Below are positions 30,555-39,094 of a stretch of 52,493 nt of DNA, one piece after another. Within the stretch, counting starts at the first letter, position 1; every line of letters starts with the position of its first letter. Made by a program: the position numbers and the translations under genes. The stretch comes from an uncultured Oscillospiraceae bacterium (GTDB lineage: Bacteria; Bacillota; Clostridia; Oscillospirales; Oscillospiraceae). The DNA lies in NCBI GenBank assembly GCA_947629755.1, contig CANREY010000003.1, forward strand, positions 1 through 52,493. Direction: 5' to 3'. The notes beneath the pieces were generated by a model, which was not told the origin of the DNA, did no database searches, and saw only the letters and a program-made list of their open reading frames with translations.

Positions 30555-31487
30555 TCAAAGCCTCTGGGCTATCCTGAGCTTGGCGCTCCGTGAGCGGGGA
30601 TTTTCCTCAAGCTCCCGCTCCGACGGCGTTATGGGCTTTCTCGTCACGCTCTCCACCGTCTTTTTAAAGCCGCACACGCACACCGGAAAATCCGGCGGGC
30701 AGGTACAGCCGTTCTCTCTTGCCCTGATGGCGCTCTTTACTATCCGGTCCTCCAGCGAGTGGAAGCTTATAACGCAAAGCCTCCCGCCGGGCGCGAGCCT
30801 GTCCAGCGCCGTGTCCAGCATGTCCCTGAGCGCTCCAAGCTCGTCGTTCACGGCGATCCTTATGGCCTGAAAGCACCTTTTCGCCGGGTGCTGTTTCTCC
30901 CGGAGGGCCGCCGCCGGCATGGCCGACTTTATAACGTCAACCAGCTCCAGCGTAGTCTCTATGGGTTTCTCCGCCCGCCGCCTCGCTATGGCCCCGGCTA
31001 TGCGCCCTGAGTAGCGCTCCTCGCCGTACTCAAAAAATATCCTCCGAAGCTCCGCCTCCTCCCACGAGTTCACAAGCTCGTAGGCCGTCAGCGTATCCTG
31101 CTTGTCCATTCGCATATCCAGCGGCGCGTCCGCCATGTAGGAAAATCCCCGGCTTGGGTCGTCCAGCTGTGGGGAGGACACCCCCAAATCAAAGAGCATT
31201 CCGTCGGCTTTTTGTATCCCAAGCCCGTCCAGTATGGCGCCAAGGTTGCGAAAATTGTCCCTGACCAGCGTCACCCTGTCGGCCCAAGGCCGGAGACGCT
31301 CTCCGGCCTCGTCTATCGCCGCCTGGTCGCGGTCAATGCCGATGAGCCGGCCAGTGGTCAGCTTTTCGGCAATGACCGCGGAATGGCCGCCCCGCCCGAG
31401 CGTGCCATCTACATAGATGCCGTCAGGTCTCAACCTGAGTCCCTCGATACATTCCTGAAGAAGTACCGGCACATGGACTCCGCCCAT
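30555..31487 (-). CDS. rsmH: 16S rRNA (cytosine1402-N4)-methyltransferase
   Basis: 'HVPVLLQECIEGL', 'YVDGTLGRGGHS', 'FDLGVSSPQLDDPSRGFSYMADAPLDMRMD'. Confidence 0.97.
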   Translation of the reverse strand: MGGVHVPVLLQECIEGLRLRPDGIYVDGTLGRGGHSAVIAEKLTTGRLIGIDRDQAAIDEAGERLRPWADRVTLVRDNFRNLGAILDGLGIQKADGMLFDLGVSSPQLDDPSRGFSYMADAPLDMRMDKQDTLTAYELVNSWEEAELRRIFFEYGEERYSGRIAGAIARRRAEKPIETTLELVDVIKSAMPAAALREKQHPAKRCFQAIRIAVNDELGALRDMLDTALDRLAPGGRLCVISFHSLEDRIVKSAIRARENGCTCPPDFPVCVCGFKKTVESVTRKPITPSERELEENPRSRSAKLRIAQRL

Positions 31488-31909
31488 CAGAAGTCGAGCT
31501 CCTGAAGCACCTCGGCGATATTTTCAGGCGTGGTCTCCACCGTGTCAATGGCGTCCCACGCGCTCTCGTCCCAAAGCTCCGCGCACTCGCCCGCGCCGAC
31601 AACGGCCACGTTCTTATCCAAGGCCGCGAAATCTCTCAGCGCCTGAGGAAGGAGTATCCTCCCTTGGCTGTCTATCTCGCATTTGGCCGCGTGGGCAAAC
31701 AGCGGACGCATTTTTATCTGCTTTACTCTGGGCATTGCCTTTATCTTGTCCATGAACCGCTCCCAGCTCTCCGCCGAGTAGGCCGTCAGGCACCGCTCCA
31801 TGGATATGGTCACATAAAAGACCTCGCCCAGCTCCTCCCGGATACGTGAAGGTATGGCAAGACGGCCCTTGGTGTCTATCGTGTGTCTGTATACGCCTGT
31901 CATCGCCAT
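31487..31909 (-). CDS. mraZ: Transcriptional regulator MraZ
   Basis: 'YRHTIDTKGRLAIPSRIREELG', 'CEIDSQGRILLPQALRDFA' (AbrB-like pair). Confidence 0.96.
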   Translation of the reverse strand: MAMTGVYRHTIDTKGRLAIPSRIREELGEVFYVTISMERCLTAYSAESWERFMDKIKAMPRVKQIKMRPLFAHAAKCEIDSQGRILLPQALRDFAALDKNVAVVGAGECAELWDESAWDAIDTVETTPENIAEVLQELDF

Positions 31910-31949
31910 GCCTCCTTTTTCATGTCTTTGTGTGGGTTATTTGTGCACT

Positions 31950-32009
31950 TCTCCCCACTTCTCCCCACCGGGTTGGTTTTATTATATGTTCCCCGCCCAA
32001 AAAATGCAA
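31950..32009 (-). promoter_or_regulatory. mraZ/dcw promoter with MraZ-box direct repeats
   Basis: Minus strand TTGCAT (32004-32009), 17 nt, TATAAT (31981-31986); then TGGGGAGAAG-TGGGGAGAAG with 10-nt period (31952-31969). Confidence 0.75.
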
Positions 32010-32129
32010 GAGCTAATTTTATGTTTCTCAAAATTTTTTTAAATTTTAGTGTTGACATAATAGTAAAACCACAATATATGCTAAATCCGCCTTTTTCGGC
32101 CCATTTGAGACATGTCGCCAGTGGACATA

Positions 32130-32164
32130 AAAATAGCCCTCAGGGTTATGTAACCCTGAGGGCT
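32130..32164 (-). terminator. Terminator of the uvrC/rsmD/coaD/32202 operon
   Basis: AGCCCTCAGGGTTA-TG-TAACCCTGAGGGCT; minus-strand continuation ATTTTTATG. Confidence 0.8.
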
Positions 32165-32201
32165 TGCCAATATCTGTAATATTTGTTGGCTTTTATTTAC
32201 T

Positions 32202-32720
32202 TTACAGCTCGATGTCCGTCTCATTCACCGGCGACGCGGAGGACTGGGGCATCACGCTGGCTGAGGCGGCCCGGAACCGGGAGCGGGAATCCCTCACCTC
32301 GCCCAAGGCCTCGTTTATGGCCTCCTCCGTGCGCCTCAATGCATCGTCGGCATAGTCGTTGGCTATGCGCCGAAGCTCGTTGGACTTGGACTCGGCGGCG
32401 GAGATTATCTCGTTGGCCCGTATCTTGGCGGCCCTGACTACCTCCTCCTGGTCCACAAGCTGTCTTGCCCTCTGCTCGGCCACCTTGCGCATGGACTCGG
32501 CCTCGCGCTTGGCGTTGTTCACATACTCCGTGCGGGAGGCCACCAGCCTCTTGGCCTCGGCCAGCTCGCCGGGGAGCTGTGCCTTGATCTCGTCAAGGAG
32601 ATCCAGCACCTTGTCCCTCTCGATGACGCACTTCTCCGCCCCCAGGGGCAGTCCCCAGGCGTCGGTGATCATCGAGTACAGCATGTCTATGAGCTCCTGA
32701 ACGTCGTTTCCCATTTTCAT
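32202..32720 (-). CDS. Coiled-coil DivIVA/ATPase-like protein
   Basis: Predicted long helix 'AKREAESMRKVAEQRARQLVDQEEVVRAAKIRANEIISAAESKSNELRRIANDYADDALRRTEEAINEALGEV'; downstream of coaD. Confidence 0.65.
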   Translation of the reverse strand: MKMGNDVQELIDMLYSMITDAWGLPLGAEKCVIERDKVLDLLDEIKAQLPGELAEAKRLVASRTEYVNNAKREAESMRKVAEQRARQLVDQEEVVRAAKIRANEIISAAESKSNELRRIANDYADDALRRTEEAINEALGEVRDSRSRFRAASASVMPQSSASPVNETDIEL

Positions 32721-32757
32721 TTTCCTTTCTTATATATGTAGGTTCTTTATCCCGTGG

Positions 32758-33240
32758 TCAGTTTTTTGATAACCTTCTCAGCACGTCGGCCGTTATCTCC
32801 CTTGGCACCACCTTTGATATGTCCGCGTTGTAGGTGGCCATCTCCCTTGCGATGGTGGAAGATAAATATGTATACTTCTCGTCCGCCGTGAGAAACACCG
32901 TCTCTATCTCCGGGGCCAGCTTCTTATTTAGAAGCGCTATCTGAAACTCCATCTCAAAGTCAGACACGGCCCTCAGGCCCTTTATTATGAACCCGGCCTC
33001 CTGCTCTCTTGCGAAATCCACCAAGAGCCCGTCGCAGGTGGCCACGTCAACGTTGCCGTACTTTCCCGTGACACGCCGCACAAAGTCCGCCCGCTCCTGA
33101 AGCGTAAAAGTGGGCCTCTTGGCGGAGTTGACCGCCACGCAGACCACCACCCTGTCAAATATCCGGGAGGCTCTCTTTATAATATTCAAATGCCCCAATG
33201 TTATTGGGTCAAAGGATCCGGGGTATACCGCTGTCTTCAT
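32758..33240 (-). CDS. coaD: Pantetheine-phosphate adenylyltransferase
   Basis: MKTAVYPGSFDPITLGHLNIIKRAS...; 'KGLRAVSDFEMEFQIALLN', 'YLSSTIAREMA'. Confidence 0.97.
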   Translation of the reverse strand: MKTAVYPGSFDPITLGHLNIIKRASRIFDRVVVCVAVNSAKRPTFTLQERADFVRRVTGKYGNVDVATCDGLLVDFAREQEAGFIIKGLRAVSDFEMEFQIALLNKKLAPEIETVFLTADEKYTYLSSTIAREMATYNADISKVVPREITADVLRRLSKN

Positions 33241-33242
33241 GG

Positions 33243-33782
33243 TCAAATCCTCGTAAACGTCGTAAGCTTTATCCTGCCATAGCCGTACTCACGGGCTGTA
33301 AATCTGTCCTCCGGGAGCTTCAGCAACTCCTTTTCCCGTGGGCTTTCACAAATCATTATACCATTTTTATTCAATATGTCAAACCCTCCGAGAATTTTTA
33401 TCGCTTTTTCCAATAGATCCGTGGCGTAGGGCGGGTCAAGGAACACAAGGTCGAAGCCCTCCGCCGACTCAAGATAGGCTATGGAGTCGTATTTCAGCAC
33501 CTTCGCCGCCGCCTCAAGCCCCGTGGCCCTCAGATTTTCCCGCACTATTTTCAGCGCCTCCGGGCTCCTGTCCACGAACACGCACTCCGAGGCCCCGCGA
33601 CTGAGCGCCTCTATCCCCAGCTGTCCCGTGCCGGCGAAAAGGTCCAGCACCCTTGCCCCCGGTACGGAGAACTGGACTATGTTGAACATAGCCTCCTTCA
33701 CCTTGTCCGTCGTGGGCCGAATGTCGTAATTTTCCGGCTCCCGGAGCCTCCTGCCCCTGGCCGATCCCGTTATGACTCTCAT
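33243..33782 (-). CDS. rsmD: 16S rRNA (guanine966-N2)-methyltransferase RsmD
   Basis: 'MRVITGSARGRRLREP', 'RPTTDKVKEAMFNI', 'DLFAGTGQLGIEALSRGA', 'VFLDPPYA'. Confidence 0.96.
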   Translation of the reverse strand: MRVITGSARGRRLREPENYDIRPTTDKVKEAMFNIVQFSVPGARVLDLFAGTGQLGIEALSRGASECVFVDRSPEALKIVRENLRATGLEAAAKVLKYDSIAYLESAEGFDLVFLDPPYATDLLEKAIKILGGFDILNKNGIMICESPREKELLKLPEDRFTAREYGYGRIKLTTFTRI

Positions 33783-35605
33783 TTTTCTTCCCCTTCGTGG
33801 AAATTGTCGTATACCGCCTTGGCCGCGTTTTTCGGTATGACGGTGGAAAGCTCCTCCAAGCTCGCGCTCTCGATTGCATTCACGCTCTTAAAGTGCCGCA
33901 GAAGCTCCGCCTTTCGCTTCTCCCCCACTCCCTCAATGCCGTCGAGCCGGGACTTCTTCACCCGCTTTGACCTTAAGGAGCGGTGGTACTCAATGGCGAA
34001 CCTGTGCGTCTCCTCCTGTATGTTCCCAATGAACGCGAAAGCCGCCGGGTTTGCCTGTATGCCTATCTCCCGGCCCTCCGGCGTCACAAGGGCCCTTGTG
34101 CGGTGCCTGTCGTCCTTGACCATGCCGAACACCGGCACGTGTACCCCGGTACTCTCCATGGCCTCCCGTGCCGCCTCGGCGTGCCTGTCCCCGCCGTCTA
34201 TGAGCAGCAGGTCCGGAAGCTCCGAAAAGCTCTCGTCGCCCTTCGCGTATCTTACGAACCTCCTCCCCACGGCCTCACGCATGGAGCCGTAGTCGTCCTG
34301 CCCCTCTATTGTTTTCATCTTGAATTTTTTATATTCGCTCTTTTTCGGCTTCCCGTCCACGAACACCACCATGGAGGCCACCACGTCGTCAGCCCCCGTG
34401 TTTGAAATATCGAAGCTCTCCACTCTTTTCGGGATATTCTCAAGCCCCAGCGCCCCCATGAGCCACTGGGCCGTCTTTGAGACCCTCTCGGTGGCGGTGG
34501 TGTTCCGCTCCACCTCCTCCTTGGCGTTGACCCCGGCGGCCAGTATAAACTGCCTGTACATTCCCCTCTGTGGCGTGGTCACATTGACCGCGTGGCCCGC
34601 CTTCTCAGTCAAAAACCTTGAAAGCTCCTCCATATCCTCCGTCTCCACGGGCAGGAGCACCCGCGAGGGTATGAGCTCCGCGTCCATATAGTACTGCCTC
34701 ACAAGGAGCGACACCGACTCCGCCACGTCCCCCATGGGGTCCTCAAAAAGCTCGCAGTCCTTGGCTAAAAGCTGTCCCTGAACATAGTGGAGCACCGCGA
34801 AGGCCGACTTGGCCTCCCCCTCGAAAAATCCCACGGCGTCCGTATCGGAAGCCCCCTTGTTGAGAACCGTCTGACGCGTCTCCAATAGCTCCAGCGCCTT
34901 CACCGTGTCCCGGAGCTTCGCGGCCTCCTCGAACCTGAGCTCCTCCGCCGCCTTTGTCATCTTCTCCGTAAGCTCCGCCGTCAGCTCCCGGCCCCGGCCC
35001 TTGAGCACCATGACCGCCTCCGCCACGCGGGCCTTGTAGTCCTCCTCCGCCGGCACTCCCCGGCACCAGGCGTCGCACACGCCCATGTGGTGGTTAAGGC
35101 ATGGCCGCTCACGGCCTATATCCCTCGGAAACCTCCGGGTGCAGGTGGGGAGCTTCAGCGCCTTCAACAATAGCTCCAGCGCCGTCTTCGTGTTCCCGCG
35201 GGAGCCGAAGGGCCCATAATACTCCGCCCCGTCCTTCCCCCTCCGGGAGGCTATGGAGAAGCGCGGATAGGGGCTTTTTATGTCCAGCCTTATAAAGGGA
35301 TACCCCTTGTCGTCCTTTAAAAGTATGTTGTACTTTGGCTTATAGTGCTTTATGAGGGAGTTTTCCAGCACCAGCGCCTCAAACTCCGACTTTGCGATTA
35401 TGACCTCAAAGTCGTCGATGTTGGAGATCATGGCCTCGGTCTTAAGGTTGTGAGAGCCGTGGAAATAGGAGCTCACCCTGTTTTTCAGCGCCTTGGCCTT
35501 CCCCACATAAATAACCGTCCCGTCAGCGGCGTGCATGATATAACACCCCGGTTTGAGCGGCAGCGCCCCCGCCTTCTCCCTCAATTCATCAAGCTTCCTG
35601 TTCAT
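33779..35605 (-). CDS. uvrC: Excinuclease ABC subunit C
   Basis: GIY-YIG N-terminus 'KPGCYIMHAADGTVIYVGKAKALKNRVSSYFHGSH'; UVR motif; 'LLLIDGGDRHAEAAREAMES'; C-terminal HhH. Confidence 0.97.
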   Translation of the reverse strand: MNRKLDELREKAGALPLKPGCYIMHAADGTVIYVGKAKALKNRVSSYFHGSHNLKTEAMISNIDDFEVIIAKSEFEALVLENSLIKHYKPKYNILLKDDKGYPFIRLDIKSPYPRFSIASRRGKDGAEYYGPFGSRGNTKTALELLLKALKLPTCTRRFPRDIGRERPCLNHHMGVCDAWCRGVPAEEDYKARVAEAVMVLKGRGRELTAELTEKMTKAAEELRFEEAAKLRDTVKALELLETRQTVLNKGASDTDAVGFFEGEAKSAFAVLHYVQGQLLAKDCELFEDPMGDVAESVSLLVRQYYMDAELIPSRVLLPVETEDMEELSRFLTEKAGHAVNVTTPQRGMYRQFILAAGVNAKEEVERNTTATERVSKTAQWLMGALGLENIPKRVESFDISNTGADDVVASMVVFVDGKPKKSEYKKFKMKTIEGQDDYGSMREAVGRRFVRYAKGDESFSELPDLLLIDGGDRHAEAAREAMESTGVHVPVFGMVKDDRHRTRALVTPEGREIGIQANPAAFAFIGNIQEETHRFAIEYHRSLRSKRVKKSRLDGIEGVGEKRKAELLRHFKSVNAIESASLEELSTVIPKNAAKAVYDNFHEGEEK

Positions 35606-35679
35606 TCCACACCTCTTTCCCCTCGTCCTTGCGCGCTCTGATGTCCGCTGACAAGCTCCAACTAAGCGTACCCTAAATC

Positions 35680-35856
35680 AAATATTTTTCGCAAGGACAT
35701 GCGCCTTGCGAAAAATACCTTTTGTCACGCAAGTGTGCCGCTTGCGGCGCGCGCGGCGTGACGGCAGGAAAAATTTGCGAATAGGTCCGCAGACCTTTTC
35801 GCGAATTTTTCCGCACGTTCCCCTTTGTCAGCAAAGGCCCCATGGGCCTTTGCTGA
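35680..35856. repeat. Intergenic modular palindromic repeat, copy A (full form)
   Basis: Four nested hairpins: TTTTTCGCAAGG/CCTTGCGAAAAA; GTCACGC...GCGTGAC; GAAAAATT..AGGTCCGCAGACCT..AATTTTTC; TGTCAGCAAAGGCCC/GGGCCTTTGCTGACA. Confidence 0.85.
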
Positions 35857-35861
35857 CATTT

Positions 35862-35900
35862 AAAGCGGCCTGTTTCATTTTTTGAAACAGGCCGCTTTTA
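35862..35900 (-). terminator. Terminator of the HPr-like gene
   Basis: AAAGCGGCCTGTTTCA-tttttt-TGAAACAGGCCGCTTT, 16-bp stem just beyond the stop at 35914. Confidence 0.85.
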
Positions 35901-35913
35901 TATGCGCATTAAA

Positions 35914-36177
35914 TTACTCGGCGAAGTCGTGGGAGATGAGCTCGCACAGCGTCTCAACGGCACGCTCCTCGTCCTCGCCATCGGCGGAGATGGAGACGGA
36001 CATGCCCTTGATTATCCCCAGAGACAGGACGCCCAGAAGGCTCTTGGCGTTGACGCGCCGCTCCTCCTTCTCTATCCAGACCTGGCACTTGAACTCGTTG
36101 GCTTTCTGGGTGAAAAACGTCGCGGGCCTCGCGCGGAGTCCGACCTGATTTTTGACCTCTACTGTTTTAGCAAACAT
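35914..36177 (-). CDS. HPr-family protein with Arg at position 15 and Ser46 retained (Crh-like)
   Basis: MFAKTVEVKNQVGLRARPATFFTQKANEFKCQVWIEKEERRVNAKSLLGVLSLG; codon 15 reads CGC (Arg); residue 46 is Ser in 'NAKSLLGVL'. Confidence 0.92.
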   Translation of the reverse strand: MFAKTVEVKNQVGLRARPATFFTQKANEFKCQVWIEKEERRVNAKSLLGVLSLGIIKGMSVSISADGEDEERAVETLCELISHDFAE

Positions 36178-36350
36178 GTATGCCCCTCCTTATTAAAGTG
36201 CGTGTAGCCGACGCTTGAGCTTTGTTAGAATAAAAATATTTTACCAAAGCGCGCCCCGCCCGTCAATAAATAATAGTGTTGAATATTGAAGATAATTTCG
36301 TGAGGTTTAGCGTCATTTTGACAAATATGTCACATTTACTACAAATCCTC

Positions 36351-38720
36351 CTACTTTATCTCCACGATCGTCACGCCGCTCTCGCCCTCGCCGTACCGGC
36401 CCAGACGGTAGCTTTTCACCTGCTTTGACCGCTTTAAGCAATCGTGTACGGCCTTGCGCAGCACTCCCGTACCCTTGCCGTGTATGACGGTCACCGTGTT
36501 CATGTGTCGCATCTGCGCCCCGTCTATGAACCTCTCTAAGAGCGCCACCGTCTCGTCCGCCGTCATGCCCCGGACGTCGAGCTCCGATTTGGCGCTCTCG
36601 GTCGACATTGGCACCGACACCTGAGCCGGCTTTACCTTGACCTTCTCCTGCTCCACCACCCGGACCTCGCTCTGCTTGGCGGTGACCTTCATTATCCCCG
36701 CCTGGAGGCTCAGCGTCCCGTCGGGATTCACCTCCAACACCGTGGCCTTGGAGCCTATGGATATTATCTCCACCGTGTCGCCCTTCACCGCCGGCCTTGT
36801 GGGCTTTCGCTCAATGGGGGCCTCCCGCTCCGGCGTGACTTTGGCCTCCGCCTCGTTAAGCCCCTGGCGGAGCTTCGTTCTGGCCTCGTTGAGCCTCTGC
36901 CAGTCAGCGTCCGTCGCCGCCTCCCGGCGCATTCTGTCTATCTCCCGGAATGCCTCGTCCGCGGCCCTTTTGGCGTCCTCAAGTATCCTCTCGGCCTCGC
37001 CTCTGGCGTTCTTTGTAAATTTAAGTCTCTCCTCCTCGGCCCTTTTCCGCTCCTTCTCCGCCGCGTCCAGATCCTCCCTGGCCCGTCTCAGCGTCTCCTC
37101 CGTCCGGGCCCTGTGCTCCTCCGCGTCCCGGCGGTTCTCCTCAAGCTTCGTCAGGGCCTCCTCAAAGTCCACGTCCCCCTTGTCCATTCTGCGCCTTGCG
37201 TCCTCTATTATGTGCTCCGGCAGCCCCAGCCTCTCGGATATGGCAAAGGCGTTGGACTTTCCCGGTATGCCCATCAAGAGCCGGTAGGTGGGCTTTAAGG
37301 TCTTAACGTCAAACTCGCAGGAGGCGTTCATAACGCCCCTCTCCGTCATGGCGTATATCTTCAGCTCCGCATAGTGGGTGGTGGCCGCGATGCGGGCCCC
37401 CACGGACCGGGCGTACTCTATTATGGCCACGGCCAGCGCCGCGCCCTCCGCCGGGTCCGTCCCCGCGCCCAGCTCGTCAAAGAGCACCAGCGACCCCTCG
37501 CCGCACTCGGAGAGTATCCCCACGATGTTCGTCATGTGGGAGGAAAAGGTACTGAGGGACTGCTCTATGGACTGCTCGTCGCCGATGTCCGCCAGAATTT
37601 TGTCAAAAAGCGGCACCCGGCTCTCGTCCCCCGCCGGTATGTGCAGGCCGCACTGGGCCATGAGGCATATGAGCCCCAAGGTCTTTATGCTCACCGTCTT
37701 GCCCCCGGTGTTGGGCCCCGTTATGACCAGCGTGTCAAAGTCCCCGCCAAGCTCGATGTCAATGGGCACCGCCTCGGACTTTTTAAGAAGCGGGTGTCTT
37801 GCCTTTTTCAGCACTATCTCGTCCTTATCCGAAAGCTCCGGCGCCACGCACTCAAGGTCATAGCTCAGCTTCGCCTTGGCAAAGACGAGGTCGAGCTGGG
37901 TGAGCAGGTTGTAGTCCAAAATTATGCTCTCGGAAAAATCCGCCGCCTCGGCGGACATCTCCCTGAGTATCCGCTCTATCTCCCGCTCCTCACGGGCCAG
38001 AAGCTCCCGGATCTCGTTATTCGCCTTCACCGCGCTCATGGGCTCGATGAACAGCGTGGCCCCGGAGGAGCTCACGTCGTGGGTGAGCCCCGGCACGGCC
38101 CCCTTGTGCTCGGCCTTCACCGGCACCACGTACCGGCCGTTTTTCATTGTTATTATGGGCTCCTGGAGGGCCTTTTGATAGGTCGGGGAGGTTATTATCT
38201 TCTGAAGCGCCTCCCTCACCCGGCTCCCCGCCACACGCATGGCCCTTCTTATATCCGCAAGCTCCGACGAGGCGGAGTCGGCAAGCTCGTTTTCACCTAT
38301 TATGGAGTTCGTTATCTTCTCCTCTAAATACTTGTTTGCGTGCAGGGAGGAAAATAGATACCCGATACTCCTCGCCCCGCTCTCGTCCCCGGAGGCGTAG
38401 GCTATGGCGCTCCTTGCCTCCCTCAGGACATGGGCGATGTCCATAAGCTCCCTTGTGTTGAGCATTCCCCCGGCGTCGGCCCTCTTTAAGCTGTCGCGAA
38501 TGTCCTTCACCCCGGAAAATGACGGCGACGAGTAGAGCACCATCATCTCCTTAGCGTCCGTCGTCTCCTGAAGTCTCCGCTCCGCCTCGGCCCTGTCCGA
38601 CGTAGGCGCCAGAGCCCTCGCGGCCTCCTTGGCCCCGTCGCTCACCGCCTCCGCCGCCAGCATCTCAAGCACCGCCGGCAGCTCCAATATCCCCTGCGAC
38701 TTCTCATAAAGCGTCATCAT
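36351..38720 (-). CDS. mutS2: Endonuclease MutS2 (MutS-like ATPase with Smr domain)
   Basis: 'ITGPNTGGKTVSIKTLGL', 'FDELGAGTDPAEGAALA', C-terminal Smr 'LDVRGMTADETVALLERFIDGAQMRHMNTVTVIHGKGTGVLRKAVHDCLK'. Confidence 0.97.
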   Translation of the reverse strand: MMTLYEKSQGILELPAVLEMLAAEAVSDGAKEAARALAPTSDRAEAERRLQETTDAKEMMVLYSSPSFSGVKDIRDSLKRADAGGMLNTRELMDIAHVLREARSAIAYASGDESGARSIGYLFSSLHANKYLEEKITNSIIGENELADSASSELADIRRAMRVAGSRVREALQKIITSPTYQKALQEPIITMKNGRYVVPVKAEHKGAVPGLTHDVSSSGATLFIEPMSAVKANNEIRELLAREEREIERILREMSAEAADFSESIILDYNLLTQLDLVFAKAKLSYDLECVAPELSDKDEIVLKKARHPLLKKSEAVPIDIELGGDFDTLVITGPNTGGKTVSIKTLGLICLMAQCGLHIPAGDESRVPLFDKILADIGDEQSIEQSLSTFSSHMTNIVGILSECGEGSLVLFDELGAGTDPAEGAALAVAIIEYARSVGARIAATTHYAELKIYAMTERGVMNASCEFDVKTLKPTYRLLMGIPGKSNAFAISERLGLPEHIIEDARRRMDKGDVDFEEALTKLEENRRDAEEHRARTEETLRRAREDLDAAEKERKRAEEERLKFTKNARGEAERILEDAKRAADEAFREIDRMRREAATDADWQRLNEARTKLRQGLNEAEAKVTPEREAPIERKPTRPAVKGDTVEIISIGSKATVLEVNPDGTLSLQAGIMKVTAKQSEVRVVEQEKVKVKPAQVSVPMSTESAKSELDVRGMTADETVALLERFIDGAQMRHMNTVTVIHGKGTGVLRKAVHDCLKRSKQVKSYRLGRYGEGESGVTIVEIK

Positions 38721-38780
38721 CTCACCCCCTGATCATATTTCCCCCATAATACCATATATCCTCCCCCATTTCAAGCACAT

Positions 38781-38808
38781 AAAAACCCTCCGCGAAACCG
38801 CGGAGGGG
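38781..38808 (-). terminator. Minus-strand terminator upstream of mutS2
   Basis: CCCTCCGCG-aaac-CGCGGAGGG with AAAAA on the left, i.e. T5 on the minus strand. Confidence 0.7.
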
Positions 38809-38828
38809 CAAAATATTATGTCTACCCA

Positions 38829-38857
38829 TTGACGATGCCGAAAAAAGGCGGTATAAT
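38829..38857 (+). promoter_or_regulatory. Consensus sigma-A promoter of the holin-like toxin
   Basis: TTGACG (38829-38834), 17 nt, TATAAT (38852-38857). Confidence 0.8.
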
Positions 38858-38989
38858 GTCTATAACCGCGCCCAAGGGGCATGAAAACGAGCGCGGCCGG
38901 GAGCCTGCCAAGACGGTAGGCGGTGCGTTCCTCCGGTATTTTCGGAGGAAGCTTCTTGCCTCCTCCGCTAAAAGGGAGGAGGTGGTTGC

Positions 38990-39094
38990 GTGGAGCTTAC
39001 GTTGAACGAGCTTTTCCAGTTCGTCCTTGTGGTCATCGCGATCATAAAGCTGGTACTGTACATAGTCGACAGAAATCAGCCAAAAAAGAAGTAA
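38990..39094 (+). CDS. Putative holin-like toxin peptide (type I TA candidate), 34 aa
   Basis: GTG start: M(V)ELTLNELFQFVLVVIAIIKLVLYIVDRNQPKKK*; SD GGAGGAGG at 38975-38982 with 7-nt spacing; single TM, basic tail. Not in the ORF track (too short). Confidence 0.75.
   Translation: MELTLNELFQFVLVVIAIIKLVLYIVDRNQPKKK

Noticed and set aside
32052-32165. Possible plus-strand small RNA from TTGACA (32052) to the palindrome at 32130-32164
   Set aside because: The -10 is weak and not well spaced, and the hairpin lacks a T-run on the + strand; the hairpin is better explained as a minus-strand terminator.
38881-38919. Leader ORF ATGAAAACG...CGGTAG (MKTSAAGSLPRR) in the toxin mRNA 5' UTR, possible mok-like leader peptide
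   Set aside because: Nearest SD-like AAGGGG ends ~1 nt before the ATG, too close to work; reported only as a curiosity.
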